This document shows positions 53,266 to 61,739 of a stretch of DNA of 64,000 nt, piece by piece. The notes under the pieces are model-generated. The model was not told the origin of the DNA, searched no databases, and saw only the letters and a list, made by a program, of their open reading frames with translations. Each line of letters begins with the position of its first letter. Position 1 is the stretch's first letter. The position numbers and the translations under genes were made by a program. Source of the DNA: Paenibacillus dendritiformis (GTDB taxonomy: Bacteria; Bacillota; Bacilli; Paenibacillales; Paenibacillaceae); contig NZ_AP025344.1 of NCBI RefSeq assembly GCF_021654795.1, forward strand, positions 1,316,501-1,380,500, in the 5' to 3' direction.

Positions 53266-54591
53266 ATGGAACAATTCCGATTGCCCAAAATCGACGTGCC
53301 GAAGTTCGAGCTTCCCCAAGCGGTGAAGCAGGTGCTCGCGGAGGCCGAGCAGAAGCTGGCGCATCGCCCGAAGCTGTTGAAGCAGTTCAAGAACTGCTTC
53401 CCGAATACGCTGGAGACGACGACGAAGCTGCTGGAGGACGGCACGACCTTCGTGCTGACCGGAGACATTCCGGCCATGTGGCTGCGCGACTCGGTGGAGC
53501 AGGTCATTCACTATGTCCCGTTCGCCAAGGATGACGCCGATCTGCAGCGCATCATCGGCGGCCTGATCAAGCGCCATATGTTCTATATCAATATCGACCC
53601 GTATGCGAACGCGTTCAATGAAGGGCCGAACGATTGGCATTGGGACGCGAATGATCAGACCGATATGTCCCCATGGGTATGGGAGCGCAAATATGAGCTC
53701 GATTCGATGTGCTTCACGATTCGACTCGCTTATATGTATTGGAAAGAAACGGGACGCACCGATATCTTCGATACGAACTTCAAGTCCGCCATGCGCAAAA
53801 TCGTCGAGGTCTGGAAGACGGAGCAGCGCCATTTCGAGCAGTCGCCGTACCGCTTCATGCGCGAGAATTGCCCGGATATCGATACGCTGCGCAACGACGG
53901 CCTTGGCATGCCGGTCAACTATACGGGGATGACGTGGTCCGGCTTCCGTCCGAGCGACGATGCCTGCGACTTCCATTACAATATTCCTTCCAACATGTTC
54001 GCGGCCGTATCGCTGCGCCAAATGCAGGAGATTGCGAAGTATGGCTTCCGCGACGAAGCGTTCGTGAAGGAAATGCATAAGCTCGAAAAAGAGATCGAGC
54101 ACGGCATCCAGTTGTACGGCACATACAATCATCCGACCTACGGCAAAATATATGTGTACGAGACGGACGGCTACGGCAATTTCTGCCTGATGGACGACGC
54201 GGGAACGCCGAGTCTGATGTCGATTCCGTATATCGGCTATACGGACGCCGAAGATCCGATCTACCAGAATACGCGCCGCTTCATCCTGAGCAAGGAGAAT
54301 CCGTATTACTTCGAAGGCAAGGCCGCCTCGGGAATCGGCAGCCCGCATACCCCGGACGGCTATATATGGCATATGGCGCTCTCAATGCAGGGCTTGACCG
54401 CGATCAGCGATGAGGAGATCGTGTCGCTTATCGCCACGCTGGAAGCTACGGATGCCGACACCGGCTTCATGCATGAAGGCTTCCACGCGGACGATCCGGC
54501 CATCTTCACCCGCCCTTGGTTCGCCTGGTCGAACAGCCTGTTCTCCCAGCTCGTGTGGAAAGCGATGCAGCGGGGATTGCTGGACAAATAA
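53266..54591 (+). CDS. GH125 exo-alpha-mannosidase
   Basis: A 441-residue protein of glycoside hydrolase family 125, metal-independent exo-alpha-1,6-mannosidases that trim N-glycan-type mannose branches. The family reads L-T-G-D-I-P-A-M-W-L-R-D-S near 70, N-D-W-H-W-D near 122, W-E-R-K-Y-E-L-D-S near 140 and A-S-G-I-G-S-P-H-T-P-D-G near 348, with several acidic candidates for the acid/base pair. No signal peptide. It ends the operon, which therefore probably takes up and breaks down a mannose-containing glycan. Confidence 0.93.
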   Translation: MEQFRLPKIDVPKFELPQAVKQVLAEAEQKLAHRPKLLKQFKNCFPNTLETTTKLLEDGTTFVLTGDIPAMWLRDSVEQVIHYVPFAKDDADLQRIIGGLIKRHMFYINIDPYANAFNEGPNDWHWDANDQTDMSPWVWERKYELDSMCFTIRLAYMYWKETGRTDIFDTNFKSAMRKIVEVWKTEQRHFEQSPYRFMRENCPDIDTLRNDGLGMPVNYTGMTWSGFRPSDDACDFHYNIPSNMFAAVSLRQMQEIAKYGFRDEAFVKEMHKLEKEIEHGIQLYGTYNHPTYGKIYVYETDGYGNFCLMDDAGTPSLMSIPYIGYTDAEDPIYQNTRRFILSKENPYYFEGKAASGIGSPHTPDGYIWHMALSMQGLTAISDEEIVSLIATLEATDADTGFMHEGFHADDPAIFTRPWFAWSNSLFSQLVWKAMQRGLLDK

Positions 54592-54622
54592 AGACAAGCC
54601 GAAGTTTATGAGATACGAGCAA

Positions 54623-54644
54623 GGCGGAGCAGGTTTCCTGCTCC
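54623..54644. repeat. hairpin repeat, copy 1
   Basis: GGCGGAGCAGG, TTT, CCTGCTCC: a stem-loop that recurs letter for letter at 55648-55669, with a half copy (GGCGGAGCAGG) at 54960. It follows the GH125 gene and precedes the T-tailed terminator. Confidence 0.75.
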
Positions 54645-54648
54645 GCCT

Positions 54649-54686
54649 AAGACTGTCGACAAAGTCCTGTCGACAGTCTTTTTTTT
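54649..54686 (+). terminator. terminator of the glycan operon
   Basis: AAGACTGTCGACA pairs perfectly with TGTCGACAGTCTT around AAGTCC, followed by six more T. Confidence 0.92.
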
Positions 54687-54771
54687 CTTAGGAAGGGCGA
54701 GCCCGGGGGGGAGGCAGGACAGGTTAGGTTAGGGCAAACTGGTCCGCGCATGAAGCAAGCTAGTCCCCGCT

Positions 54772-54957
54772 TGAAAATGCTGCATAGGCGCAGCATTTTT
54801 AACCTCAAGAGGCTAAGTTCCAAGAAAATCCTGCAAAATTACATTATTTCGCCATTTTGAACGCTATATATGCCTTGCCGTAGGGGAATTGCTGTACTTT
54901 TGCAGCAATCTTATTTTCGTTACCTCGTGTCAATGAAATTGCTGCATTTTTGCAGTA
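54772..54957. repeat. CTGCA inverted-repeat family, cluster C
   Basis: AAAATGCTGCATAGGCGCAG near 54776, AAATCCTGCAAAATTACATT near 54829, GAATTGCTGTACTTTTGCAG near 54889 and GAAATTGCTGCATTTTTGCA near 54938. These match the palindromes of clusters at 4.4-5.2 kb and 31.9 kb. Confidence 0.65.
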
Positions 54958-54969
54958 TTGGCGGAGCAG

Positions 54970-55350
54970 GTGAATAGAGTGTCGGGGGATAATGCCGCCT
55001 TGCCGGAGCAGATGAAAAAGCCATCGGCCACCGATTTGGCGTTCAATTCATCCAGCGCGCTGAGGATCATCAATCCGTATTTGCAACGCAGCCAATCGCT
55101 TGGTGCAGCGGATGATGATATTCTCGCGGCGGGAGAGTACGCCTGAGAAGTGGACCTCTCCGTCCCCGGCGAGCCGCTCCGGCATACGTGGAAGCCGTTG
55201 ATCACGATCGGCAAAGCCAAGGAGGCTTGCATGCCGATGTTCAGGATCAGCTGCGGCATGCGGAGAGGGTATGCCCCTTTCGCTATTTGCGAACTCATAG
55301 CATCTTCGACGATGAGATGATGGTAGACGATGAGGACGAGGCTCACCTTC
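54970..55350 (+). pseudogene. GH39-like glycosidase/regulator fragment
   Basis: Two frames together read like the start of a GH39-type domain: frame one has P-L-R-H-T-W-K-P-L-I-T-I-G-K-A-K-E-A, and the next frame has D-V-Q-D-Q-L-R-H-A-E followed by P-F-R-Y-L-R-T-H-S-I-F-D-D-E-M-M-V. Such stretches occur in GH39 xylosidases and in AraC regulators fused to a GH39-like domain. A stop and at least one frameshift break it, and it ends where the transposase remnant begins. Confidence 0.55.
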
Positions 55351-55353
55351 GCC

Positions 55354-55646
55354 ATACAGAAGAAAACAAACGGAATTTATGCGCAGAGGAAAGAAACAAT
55401 AGGGCGGGTTTTTGCTGATTTAAAGGAGAAGCATGGGATGCGGTGGACGACCTCTTACGCGGGTTAAAAAGAATGTCTGCGCAAGCGATGCTTGTTTTTG
55501 CTGCCATGAACCTCAAAAAAATGGCGACCTGGCTCTGGAAGACCGGTCGCACCTCTCCTCAGTTCTCTTTCGTATTTGTAAATATGGATAAAAAACGTAA
55601 AGAACTCCCGCGGTTGCAGTATTTCGCGGGAGTTTGTCTTCAATCT
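55354..55646 (+). mobile_element. IS1182-type transposase remnant (C-terminal end)
   Basis: One frame (from 55354) reads Y-A-Q-R-K-E-T-I-G-R-V-F-A-D-L-K-E-K-H-G-M-R-W-T-T, and after a frameshift near 55445 another reads L-R-G-L-K-R-M-S-A-Q-A-M-L-V-F-A and A-M-N-L-K-K-M-A-T-W. This is the end of an IS1182-family DDE transposase. The hairpin AACTCCCGCG/CGCGGGAGTT at about 55600-55635 may be its terminator or right end. No left end or inverted repeat pair is visible. Confidence 0.65.
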
Positions 55647-55647
55647 G

Positions 55648-55669
55648 GGCGGAGCAGGTTTCCTGCTCC
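55648..55669. repeat. hairpin repeat, copy 2
   Basis: Identical over 22 bases to 54623-54644. It lies 17 bases past the end of the chemoreceptor gene on the minus strand and may help end that transcript. Confidence 0.75.
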
Positions 55670-55685
55670 CCCTTGCTGCGTTCTC

Positions 55686-57740
55686 TTATATTTTATACCG
55701 GCTTATCATCTCGTTCAGCGTTTGCGCCATGTGGTTAAGCTGCTCCGCGTTGTTCAGCAGGGTGCCCATATCGAGCAGCTGCTGATCCGTGAACTTCACC
55801 AGCTTCGCGGCATGCTCCGCGTTCTTCTCGGCGATATGCGCAATTTCATTCACGGAAGCAAGCACTTCTTCGGAACCCGCGGACATTTCTTCCGTCACGG
55901 CTGACGTATCCTGAATCTGGCCGGCGATATCCGTAATGTCGGTTAAGATGCGTCCGAAGGTATCGCCCGAATTTTGCACTTTATCAATGCCGTCGGCGAC
56001 GCTGTCCCGGACGAGATCCATCGACTCCACGGCTTTGCGGGCATCCGCTCTCGTCTCCTCGATCAGATCGGAGATTTCGCGGGCGGACTCGGCCGACCGT
56101 TCCGCCAGCTTTCTTACTTCATGGGCGACGACGGCAAAGCCTTTGCCATGCTCCCCGGCCCGGGACGCTTCAATCGCCGCATTGAGCGCGAGCAGATTTG
56201 TCTGTGCCGCAATCTGGGTGATGATGTCGACGATATGGGCCATCTGCTCCGAGCGCTCGCCGAGCGTCTGCACCAATGCCCCGGAATGCTTCACCGATTC
56301 ATCGATCGTATTCATCTGTTGCACCGCGCCCTGGAGCAGCAGATTCCCCTGCTTCGCCTGGTCGGCCGTATCCATCGACGTCTCGGATATGCTGGTCGTG
56401 CTCTCCGCGATGCGCTGAATGCCGATGGCCATCTCTTCCATCGCCTTGGCTCCTTCTTCCGTGCCCCGCATTTGCGTCTCGGCGCCGCCGGCGACGACCT
56501 TGACGATCGAGTCGACTTCTTGAATCTGAGCCGTGCTCGCGGCCGTGTGGGCGGACAACTGCTTCGAAGAGTCGGCCAATGTATTCGCCGCGCTGCGTAT
56601 TTCCCCGACGAGATGGCGGATGGAGGCTTGCATGACTTGCAGCGATTGCCCCAGTACGCCGACTTCGTCCTTTTTCCGCTGAATCGAGGCCGGAACCTCG
56701 CCCGTGAAATCCCCCGCGCTAATCTGCTTCAGATTGGCGACGACAGTCTGAATCGGCTTCGTGATGTTCGATGCCACCCCAAGCGCCAGAAGCACGGCTA
56801 GGATGGCGCATATCGAGCTGGTGATCAGGTTGATCATTCCGATCTTGTCGGCTTCCTTCGTCAGCTCGCTTTTTTCAACGATAGATAAATACTTCCATCC
56901 GGTCGTCTGCGACGTATACAAGTTGGTCATATAGTCTGTGCCATCCACATGAATCTCGAAATGATCCGCGTTTTTTTCTTTGATACCCGCAAATTCGGGC
57001 ACGCCGATGTCCGCGATATTTTTGGAGATCAGCTCTGGATTGCGGGGATGAGCGAGAATCGTCCCGTCTTTGGAGAGCAGAACGACATAGCCGGTCTCCC
57101 GGATTTTGATGTTCTGGAGCTGTTCCGCCAGCTTGGCGAGGCTCGTATCCATTCCGAGTACGCCAAGCGGCTTGCCGTTGCCGTCCTGGACGACCGCTAC
57201 GCTGCTCATATTTAAATCGCCGGTAACCGAATCGACATACGGGTCGGTAATGGTAACTTGGTCCGGATTCGCCATGGCATTCGCATACCAAGGGCGGGTG
57301 CGCGGGTCATACTTGGCGGCCATTTCTTTTTCCGGCCACTGCACGTAACCGCCATGATTCGCTGCCAAAAATACGGCCGAGGTGTTCGGATGCGTCTGGG
57401 CAAAGCGTTCAAATTCCCGATAGATTTCGCTTTCGATGCCGCCATTTTGCGCAAATGTCGATTTTTTGTTCTCCGTCAGCGTCATGTATGAGGTGATGCT
57501 CTCATCGGCTTGATTGATGATCGGGCTGTTGGACAGAAACTTGACATTCTCTTTGACCGTGTCGAAAAAAAGCGACATTCTGCCATCCACCTGCGCGACT
57601 TCGTTGGTCGTCGATGTCACGAATGCGGCGGTGATTTCTTTGATCATACTATTATTAACAATAATGCCAATAATAGAAATCGGTACAAGGATCGTAACTA
57701 AAAAAGCAAGAACTAGTTTCATTTTAATGCTTTTTAACAT
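55686..57740 (-). CDS. methyl-accepting chemotaxis protein
   Basis: A 684-residue chemoreceptor. Helix 1 at about 8-30, an extracellular double-Cache sensor (about 35-300, with the ligand-type motif R-P-W-Y-A-N-A and T-D-P-Y-V-D), helix 2 near 305-325, HAMP (to about 380), and a long coiled-coil signalling domain whose tip reads [30 protein letters not shown] in dCache domains is associated with amine or amino-acid ligands, so an amino acid-like attractant is possible. AGGAGG lies before the ATG. It is divergent from cheX. Confidence 0.95.
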   Translation of the reverse strand: MLKSIKMKLVLAFLVTILVPISIIGIIVNNSMIKEITAAFVTSTTNEVAQVDGRMSLFFDTVKENVKFLSNSPIINQADESITSYMTLTENKKSTFAQNGGIESEIYREFERFAQTHPNTSAVFLAANHGGYVQWPEKEMAAKYDPRTRPWYANAMANPDQVTITDPYVDSVTGDLNMSSVAVVQDGNGKPLGVLGMDTSLAKLAEQLQNIKIRETGYVVLLSKDGTILAHPRNPELISKNIADIGVPEFAGIKEKNADHFEIHVDGTDYMTNLYTSQTTGWKYLSIVEKSELTKEADKIGMINLITSSICAILAVLLALGVASNITKPIQTVVANLKQISAGDFTGEVPASIQRKKDEVGVLGQSLQVMQASIRHLVGEIRSAANTLADSSKQLSAHTAASTAQIQEVDSIVKVVAGGAETQMRGTEEGAKAMEEMAIGIQRIAESTTSISETSMDTADQAKQGNLLLQGAVQQMNTIDESVKHSGALVQTLGERSEQMAHIVDIITQIAAQTNLLALNAAIEASRAGEHGKGFAVVAHEVRKLAERSAESAREISDLIEETRADARKAVESMDLVRDSVADGIDKVQNSGDTFGRILTDITDIAGQIQDTSAVTEEMSAGSEEVLASVNEIAHIAEKNAEHAAKLVKFTDQQLLDMGTLLNNAEQLNHMAQTLNEMISRYKI

Positions 57741-58207
57741 AGCTGTCCCTCCTCTAAGATGTGTTTCGAAGTGAATTCGACATTATTTAAGGAAATTCGA
57801 CACCCACTCTATTCTATTTATCGCCCCAAAAAAGCTCTTTCTTAATACCTATTACAATAGAAGCGAGTTTGCGGTCCGAATAATTTTACTTCTCATCTTG
57901 CGCACGAGAGGTGGGTCTTTGGTCGTGATTAGCCCTTGAAGGAATCGGGGACAGCCTGTTCAAAGCGGCGTCATCCGTAATATCATAAGCTGAAGCCCTG
58001 TGTTGAGGGTATGAATAAAACTCCGAAAATAGTTCTTTATGCTCAAAAATATATAAATATACAAAATTCATGAAATTCAGAGAAATGTTTTAGTGATCGG
58101 CGCGATCGTTTTTAGTATAATAGTCATATAAAAGTGGGTATGTAGGACGTTCGAATGAGGTTCGGACATTACTCCCTTACTGTCGGAAAGGGGCGAAAGA
58201 TACAAAG
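57741..58207. other. gap between chemoreceptor and cheX
   Basis: Holds the sigma-D-like site for the chemoreceptor at its left end and a TATAAT at about 58116 without a good -35 before cheX. The middle, 57850-58050, shows no gene or clear structure. Confidence 0.4.
57794..57820 (-). promoter_or_regulatory. sigma-D-like motility promoter
   Basis: On the minus strand TAAA is followed after 15 bases by GTCGAATT, compared with the sigma-D consensus TAAA-N15-GCCGATAT (five of eight -10 bases). It lies about 55 bases before the chemoreceptor gene, as expected for a motility-regulon member. Confidence 0.45.
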
Positions 58208-58684
58208 ATGAAAGCCGAGTGGATTCATCCTTTTTTGCAATCGGCGTGCACGGTCATCGAACAAGTCGTGCAAGTCCGTCCGGAACGGGGAGAGCTTGAG
58301 ATGTTATCTTGGAGCGGATCTCATGATTTACGCATCCAGATTGGGATGACGGGGCAATTATCGGGCCATGTCGCGTTCGGGTTAAATGAAGATGTCGCCA
58401 TTAAGATGGCTTCCGCGATGATGGGAGGCTTCCCGCTGGAAGCGCTGGACGCCATTGGGGAAAGCGCGATTTCGGAGCTGGGGAATATGATTAGCGGCAA
58501 TGCGACCACGTTGATGTACAATCAAGGGCTGCGCGTCGACATCACGCCGCCTCAACTGCTGGTCTCCTCCCATTCGGGACCGATTCAGCAGGCGATGGCG
58601 GTGCCGCTTATTATTGGAGACATCGGACGGTTTGATGTGCTCATGCATATCGGATATAGTGATAAGGTCAGTGTCGTATCCTGA
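58208..58684 (+). CDS. cheX: CheX-type CheY-P phosphatase
   Basis: A 158-residue CheC/CheX-family protein. A single E-x-x-N phosphatase motif is present, Glu90 and Asn93 in I-S-E-L-G-N-M-I-S-G-N-A, which is the CheX state (CheC has two). It removes phosphate from CheY and so resets the flagellar signal. GGGGCGAAAG lies before the ATG. It faces away from the chemoreceptor gene. Confidence 0.88.
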   Translation: MKAEWIHPFLQSACTVIEQVVQVRPERGELEMLSWSGSHDLRIQIGMTGQLSGHVAFGLNEDVAIKMASAMMGGFPLEALDAIGESAISELGNMISGNATTLMYNQGLRVDITPPQLLVSSHSGPIQQAMAVPLIIGDIGRFDVLMHIGYSDKVSVVS

Positions 58685-58766
58685 CGCATGATGCAAGGCC
58701 TGCCGCAAGCCGCAGCGCCGGGAATGGCGGGCTGCAGGCGGTGCCGCGCCAAAGGAGCAGCAGGAA

Positions 58767-59543
58767 ATGGATTTGAAAGGGAAAATTGTGCTCATTACAG
58801 GAGCTTCTAGCGGCATCGGGGCGCTGACCGCCCAAGCCGCGGCGGCAAAAGGAGCTGTGCCCGTGTTGACGGGACGCTCGCGGGAGAAGCTGGATGCCGC
58901 CGTTCTGGGCATGACAGCCGAGCATGCCGTCTACACGATGGACGTGACCAGCGACGATGACGTGGAACGTGTAGTAACCGCTGTTCTGAAGCGGTTCGGA
59001 CGAATCGATATCCTGCTGAACAATGCGGGGTACGGGCAATTCGAGCGCGTTATGGACATGAGCGTGGCCCAGTTCGCCGGCATGATGGACGTCAACTATA
59101 TGGGGGTGGTGCGCTGCACGAAGGCGGTGCTCCCGCATATGCTGGCACGCCGCGACGGCCATATCGTTAACGTGGCTTCCATGGCAGGCAAGATCGGATC
59201 CCCCAAGTCTGCCGGCTACAGCGCGACGAAGCATGCCGTGCTCGGGTTCACGAATTCGCTGCGGATGGAGTTGGCGGGGACCGGGGTTGCCGTGTCGGCC
59301 GTCAACCCGGGGCCTGTCGATACGCCTTTCTTCGACCTCGCCGATCCGTCAGGCCAGTATGTGGATAATGTCCGCTGGTTCATCATGCCCCCGGACAAGG
59401 TGGCGCGCCACCTGATTCGCATCATGGAGACGCGCAGACAGGAAGTGGACCTGCCGTGGCTGGGGGCGTTGGGCATGCGCCTGTATTCTCTCTTTCCCCG
59501 CATTTCCAATCGAATCGCAGCCCGATTGCTGAACAAAAAATAA
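58767..59543 (+). CDS. short-chain dehydrogenase/reductase
   Basis: A 258-residue classical SDR. T-G-A-S-S-G-I-G (11-18) binds NAD(P), N-N-A-G lies near 85, the catalytic Ser is in V-A-S-M, and Tyr151 and Lys155 are in Y-S-A-T-K. The Arg at T-G-R-S-R suggests NADP(H). The C-terminal W-L-G-A-L-G-M-R-L-Y-S-L-F-P resembles the YqjQ/DltE-like group. Substrate unknown. GGAGCAGCAGG lies before the ATG. Confidence 0.9.
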   Translation: MDLKGKIVLITGASSGIGALTAQAAAAKGAVPVLTGRSREKLDAAVLGMTAEHAVYTMDVTSDDDVERVVTAVLKRFGRIDILLNNAGYGQFERVMDMSVAQFAGMMDVNYMGVVRCTKAVLPHMLARRDGHIVNVASMAGKIGSPKSAGYSATKHAVLGFTNSLRMELAGTGVAVSAVNPGPVDTPFFDLADPSGQYVDNVRWFIMPPDKVARHLIRIMETRRQEVDLPWLGALGMRLYSLFPRISNRIAARLLNKK

Positions 59544-59595
59544 GCGCCGCCAGGGGGCCGGACGAATGGAAGCCGGATGGGCAAGGAGTGCGCAG

Positions 59596-59642
59596 GTCCG
59601 CTCATGCAATGCCGTGCGGGAGGCAGCACGGGATGAGCGGAC
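59596..59642. terminator. branched hairpin between convergent genes
   Basis: GTCCGCTCAT pairs with ATGAGCGGAC, enclosing a second stem CCGTGC/GCACGG. There is no T run; it lies between the SDR gene and the opposing yusU-like gene. Confidence 0.55.
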
Positions 59643-59661
59643 TTGTCGCCGCGGCCCGCAG

Positions 59662-59916
59662 TCAGGAATTGGAGCCGCTCTGGCGATGCGCCTCGTTCAT
59701 TTGCTTAATTTCCTCGAACAGGGCCCGTATTTCCGCCTTTCCCTCCGGATGGGCATCGTTCCAATGCCGAGTCAGGTTCGGCATGGTCTTATGCATCTGA
59801 TTGTACAGGGCCCACCGCTTCACCTTTTCGACCGTCGCCGGATCGGAATGCCCCGTCAGCAGCTCGGCATATTTTTGAACCAACCGTTCGAATGCGGGTT
59901 GCGCAGCTTCACTCAT
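59662..59916 (-). CDS. YusU-like protein (DUF2573)
   Basis: An 84-residue helical protein. F-E-R-L-V-Q-K-Y-A-E-L-L-T-G, K-V-K-R-W-A-L-Y and T-R-H-W-N-D-A-H-P-E followed by E-I-K-Q-M-N-E-A-H-R match Bacillus YusU, a small protein of unknown function. AAGGAGG is seven bases before the ATG. Confidence 0.85.
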   Translation of the reverse strand: MSEAAQPAFERLVQKYAELLTGHSDPATVEKVKRWALYNQMHKTMPNLTRHWNDAHPEGKAEIRALFEEIKQMNEAHRQSGSNS

Positions 59917-60159
59917 ATTAGGTCCTCCTTTTTGTAACGATCATCAGCAATGCCCCGGCGTACGTTCCGCGATTTGCGGCCGCTTCGACTGCCTCGCTAC
60001 TTTCAGTTTATATTCCAGCATGTCACGAAATATAGACGATGATGCATCAAGACGGCTTCCGCTTGGCATCGGGTGCTGTCTTTTTTTGCGCAGAATCTTC
60101 ATATATGGTTAATTGTACCACATTCCGCGGGCAGGACGGGCCGAACAGGGACGAAAAGT

Positions 60160-60188
60160 TTGGTGGCGGCGGTTCTTTTCGCTATAAT
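60160..60188 (+). promoter_or_regulatory. promoter of DEAD-box helicase gene
   Basis: TTGGTG and TATAAT are 17 bases apart, 83 bases before the ATG. This leaves a short 5' leader without clear structure. The rest of the gap from 59917 shows nothing else. Confidence 0.6.
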
Positions 60189-60270
60189 AGAGCCATGGAT
60201 GCCGCAGTTAGGCGCGATATACATACATGAACGAGTTACATGAACGGATGTCATGTCATAGAGAGGAACG

Positions 60271-61554
60271 ATGCAGTTGAGCAGCACATTTGCTTCCTTG
60301 GCGATTGCCGAGGAATTGTTAGCGAAGCTTCAAGCGAAAGACATTACCGCTCCGTCGCCCGTACAGGCGGAAGCGATTCCGGCCGCGCTGGAGGGCCGCG
60401 ATATTCTGGCCCAGTCTCAGACCGGAACGGGCAAGACACTGGCTTATCTCTTGCCGGTGTTAATGAAGATAGACGCCTCTCACCGAGGCACGCAGGCGGT
60501 CGTGATTGCCCCGACGCAGGAACTCGCCATGCAGATCGTGCGCGAGGCGGAGTACTATGGCGAAGGAAGCGGCATTCATGTCGCCGCGCTCATTGGCGGA
60601 GCCGCGCTGAACCGCCAGGTGGAACGGCTGCGCGACAAGCCGCAGCTTGTCATTGGCACGCCCGGCCGCATCCGGGAACTGATTGAGATGCGCAAGCTGA
60701 AGATGCATGAGGTCCGAATGATCGTCGTCGACGAGGTCGATCATTTGCTGCAGAAGGGCGGAGCCCGCGATACGGACATGGCGATCCGCAGCGCGCTGCG
60801 CGATCGGCAGCTTCTCTTCTTCTCGGCGACTCTCCCTCGGGAGGTGCGGGAGCTGGCCGGACGCTTCATGCACTCGCCGGCGGAGATCGGAATCGAGCCG
60901 GATAAGCGGATGGCGGATACGATTCAGCATCTGTATGTGGCCGTGGAGCGCGATAAGATCGATATGGTCCGCCGTCTTATCCGGCTGTGGAACCCGAAGC
61001 GGGCGATCGCGTTCGTGAACGACTCGAACCGCATCGGAGAATGGGAGGCGAAGCTGGCCTATGTCGGCCTGTCGGTAGCCTCCCTGTACGGCGATGCGCC
61101 GAAGCAGGAGCGGACGGCCGTGCTGCGGCGCTTCCGCGAAGGGCGGGTTCAGGTGCTCCTGGCGACCGATGTCGCGGCCAGAGGGTTGGATATCCCGGAT
61201 CTGCCGCTCGTCATCAGCATTGAGCCGGCGCTGGATGCGGAGCATTATATTCACCGCGCCGGCCGCACCGGCCGGATGGGCCGCCAAGGGACATCCGTCA
61301 ATCTGATTACGCCGCAAGAGCGGTTCATTATGCGCAAATTCGAGCGCGAGCTTGGAATCGCGATTGCCGAGCGCGTGTTCTACGAGGGGCGCCTGCACGA
61401 CCCGAACGCGAACCGGGGAGGCAAGCCGAAAGGCAAGCCGCGCGGCGCGCGCGAGGCGGCTGGAACCGCAAGAAAGGCGCAGCCCAAATCGGAGCGTCAC
61501 CGGGATCGGAAGGACAAAGGCGCCCCGAAGTGGCTCAAGGACAAACGCACGTAA
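60271..61554 (+). CDS. DEAD-box RNA helicase (DEVD variant)
   Basis: A 427-residue ATP-dependent RNA helicase. Q motif at the N-terminus (F-A-S-L...P-S-P-V-Q), motif I S-Q-T-G-T-G-K-T (49-56), Ia P-T-Q-E-L-A-M-Q, Ib T-P-G-R, motif II D-E-V-D (154-157, in place of D-E-A-D), motif III S-A-T, V A-R-G-L-D-I and VI H-R-A-G-R-T-G-R. The tail from about 385 is Lys/Arg/Gly-rich and probably binds RNA, as in the CshA/CshB type. D-E-V-D is tolerated in the family. It likely acts in cold-shock mRNA handling or ribosome assembly. Confidence 0.93.
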   Translation: MQLSSTFASLAIAEELLAKLQAKDITAPSPVQAEAIPAALEGRDILAQSQTGTGKTLAYLLPVLMKIDASHRGTQAVVIAPTQELAMQIVREAEYYGEGSGIHVAALIGGAALNRQVERLRDKPQLVIGTPGRIRELIEMRKLKMHEVRMIVVDEVDHLLQKGGARDTDMAIRSALRDRQLLFFSATLPREVRELAGRFMHSPAEIGIEPDKRMADTIQHLYVAVERDKIDMVRRLIRLWNPKRAIAFVNDSNRIGEWEAKLAYVGLSVASLYGDAPKQERTAVLRRFREGRVQVLLATDVAARGLDIPDLPLVISIEPALDAEHYIHRAGRTGRMGRQGTSVNLITPQERFIMRKFERELGIAIAERVFYEGRLHDPNANRGGKPKGKPRGAREAAGTARKAQPKSERHRDRKDKGAPKWLKDKRT

Positions 61555-61572
61555 CGATCGGGAAAAGGACAG

Positions 61573-61607
61573 GCACCGTTGAATGAGCGTCATTCGGCGG
61601 TGCTTTT
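61573..61607 (+). terminator. helicase terminator
   Basis: GCACCG pairs with CGGTGC, with inner GAATGA/TCATTC, followed by TTTTGCTTT. Confidence 0.8.
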
Positions 61608-61677
61608 GCTTTACCGGAGGAAGTTGAACTCAAATCTAGCAAAAACATAACAAAAACATAAAGTTTCCTGTATATGG

Positions 61678-61706
61678 TTGAACGCCGCCAGGCCAACCGA
61701 TATACT
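61678..61706 (+). promoter_or_regulatory. promoter of lipoprotein gene
   Basis: TTGAAC and TATACT with 17 bases between, 34 bases before the GTG start. Confidence 0.65.
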
Positions 61707-61739
61707 GAAATTTGGAAGGGAAAAGGAGGAGAAAAAATT

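Noticed and set aside
55188..55418. Intact small gene of 76 codons
   Set aside because: No ribosome site; its middle reads as an internal piece of a GH39-like domain and its end crosses into the transposase remnant, so it is treated as pseudogene.
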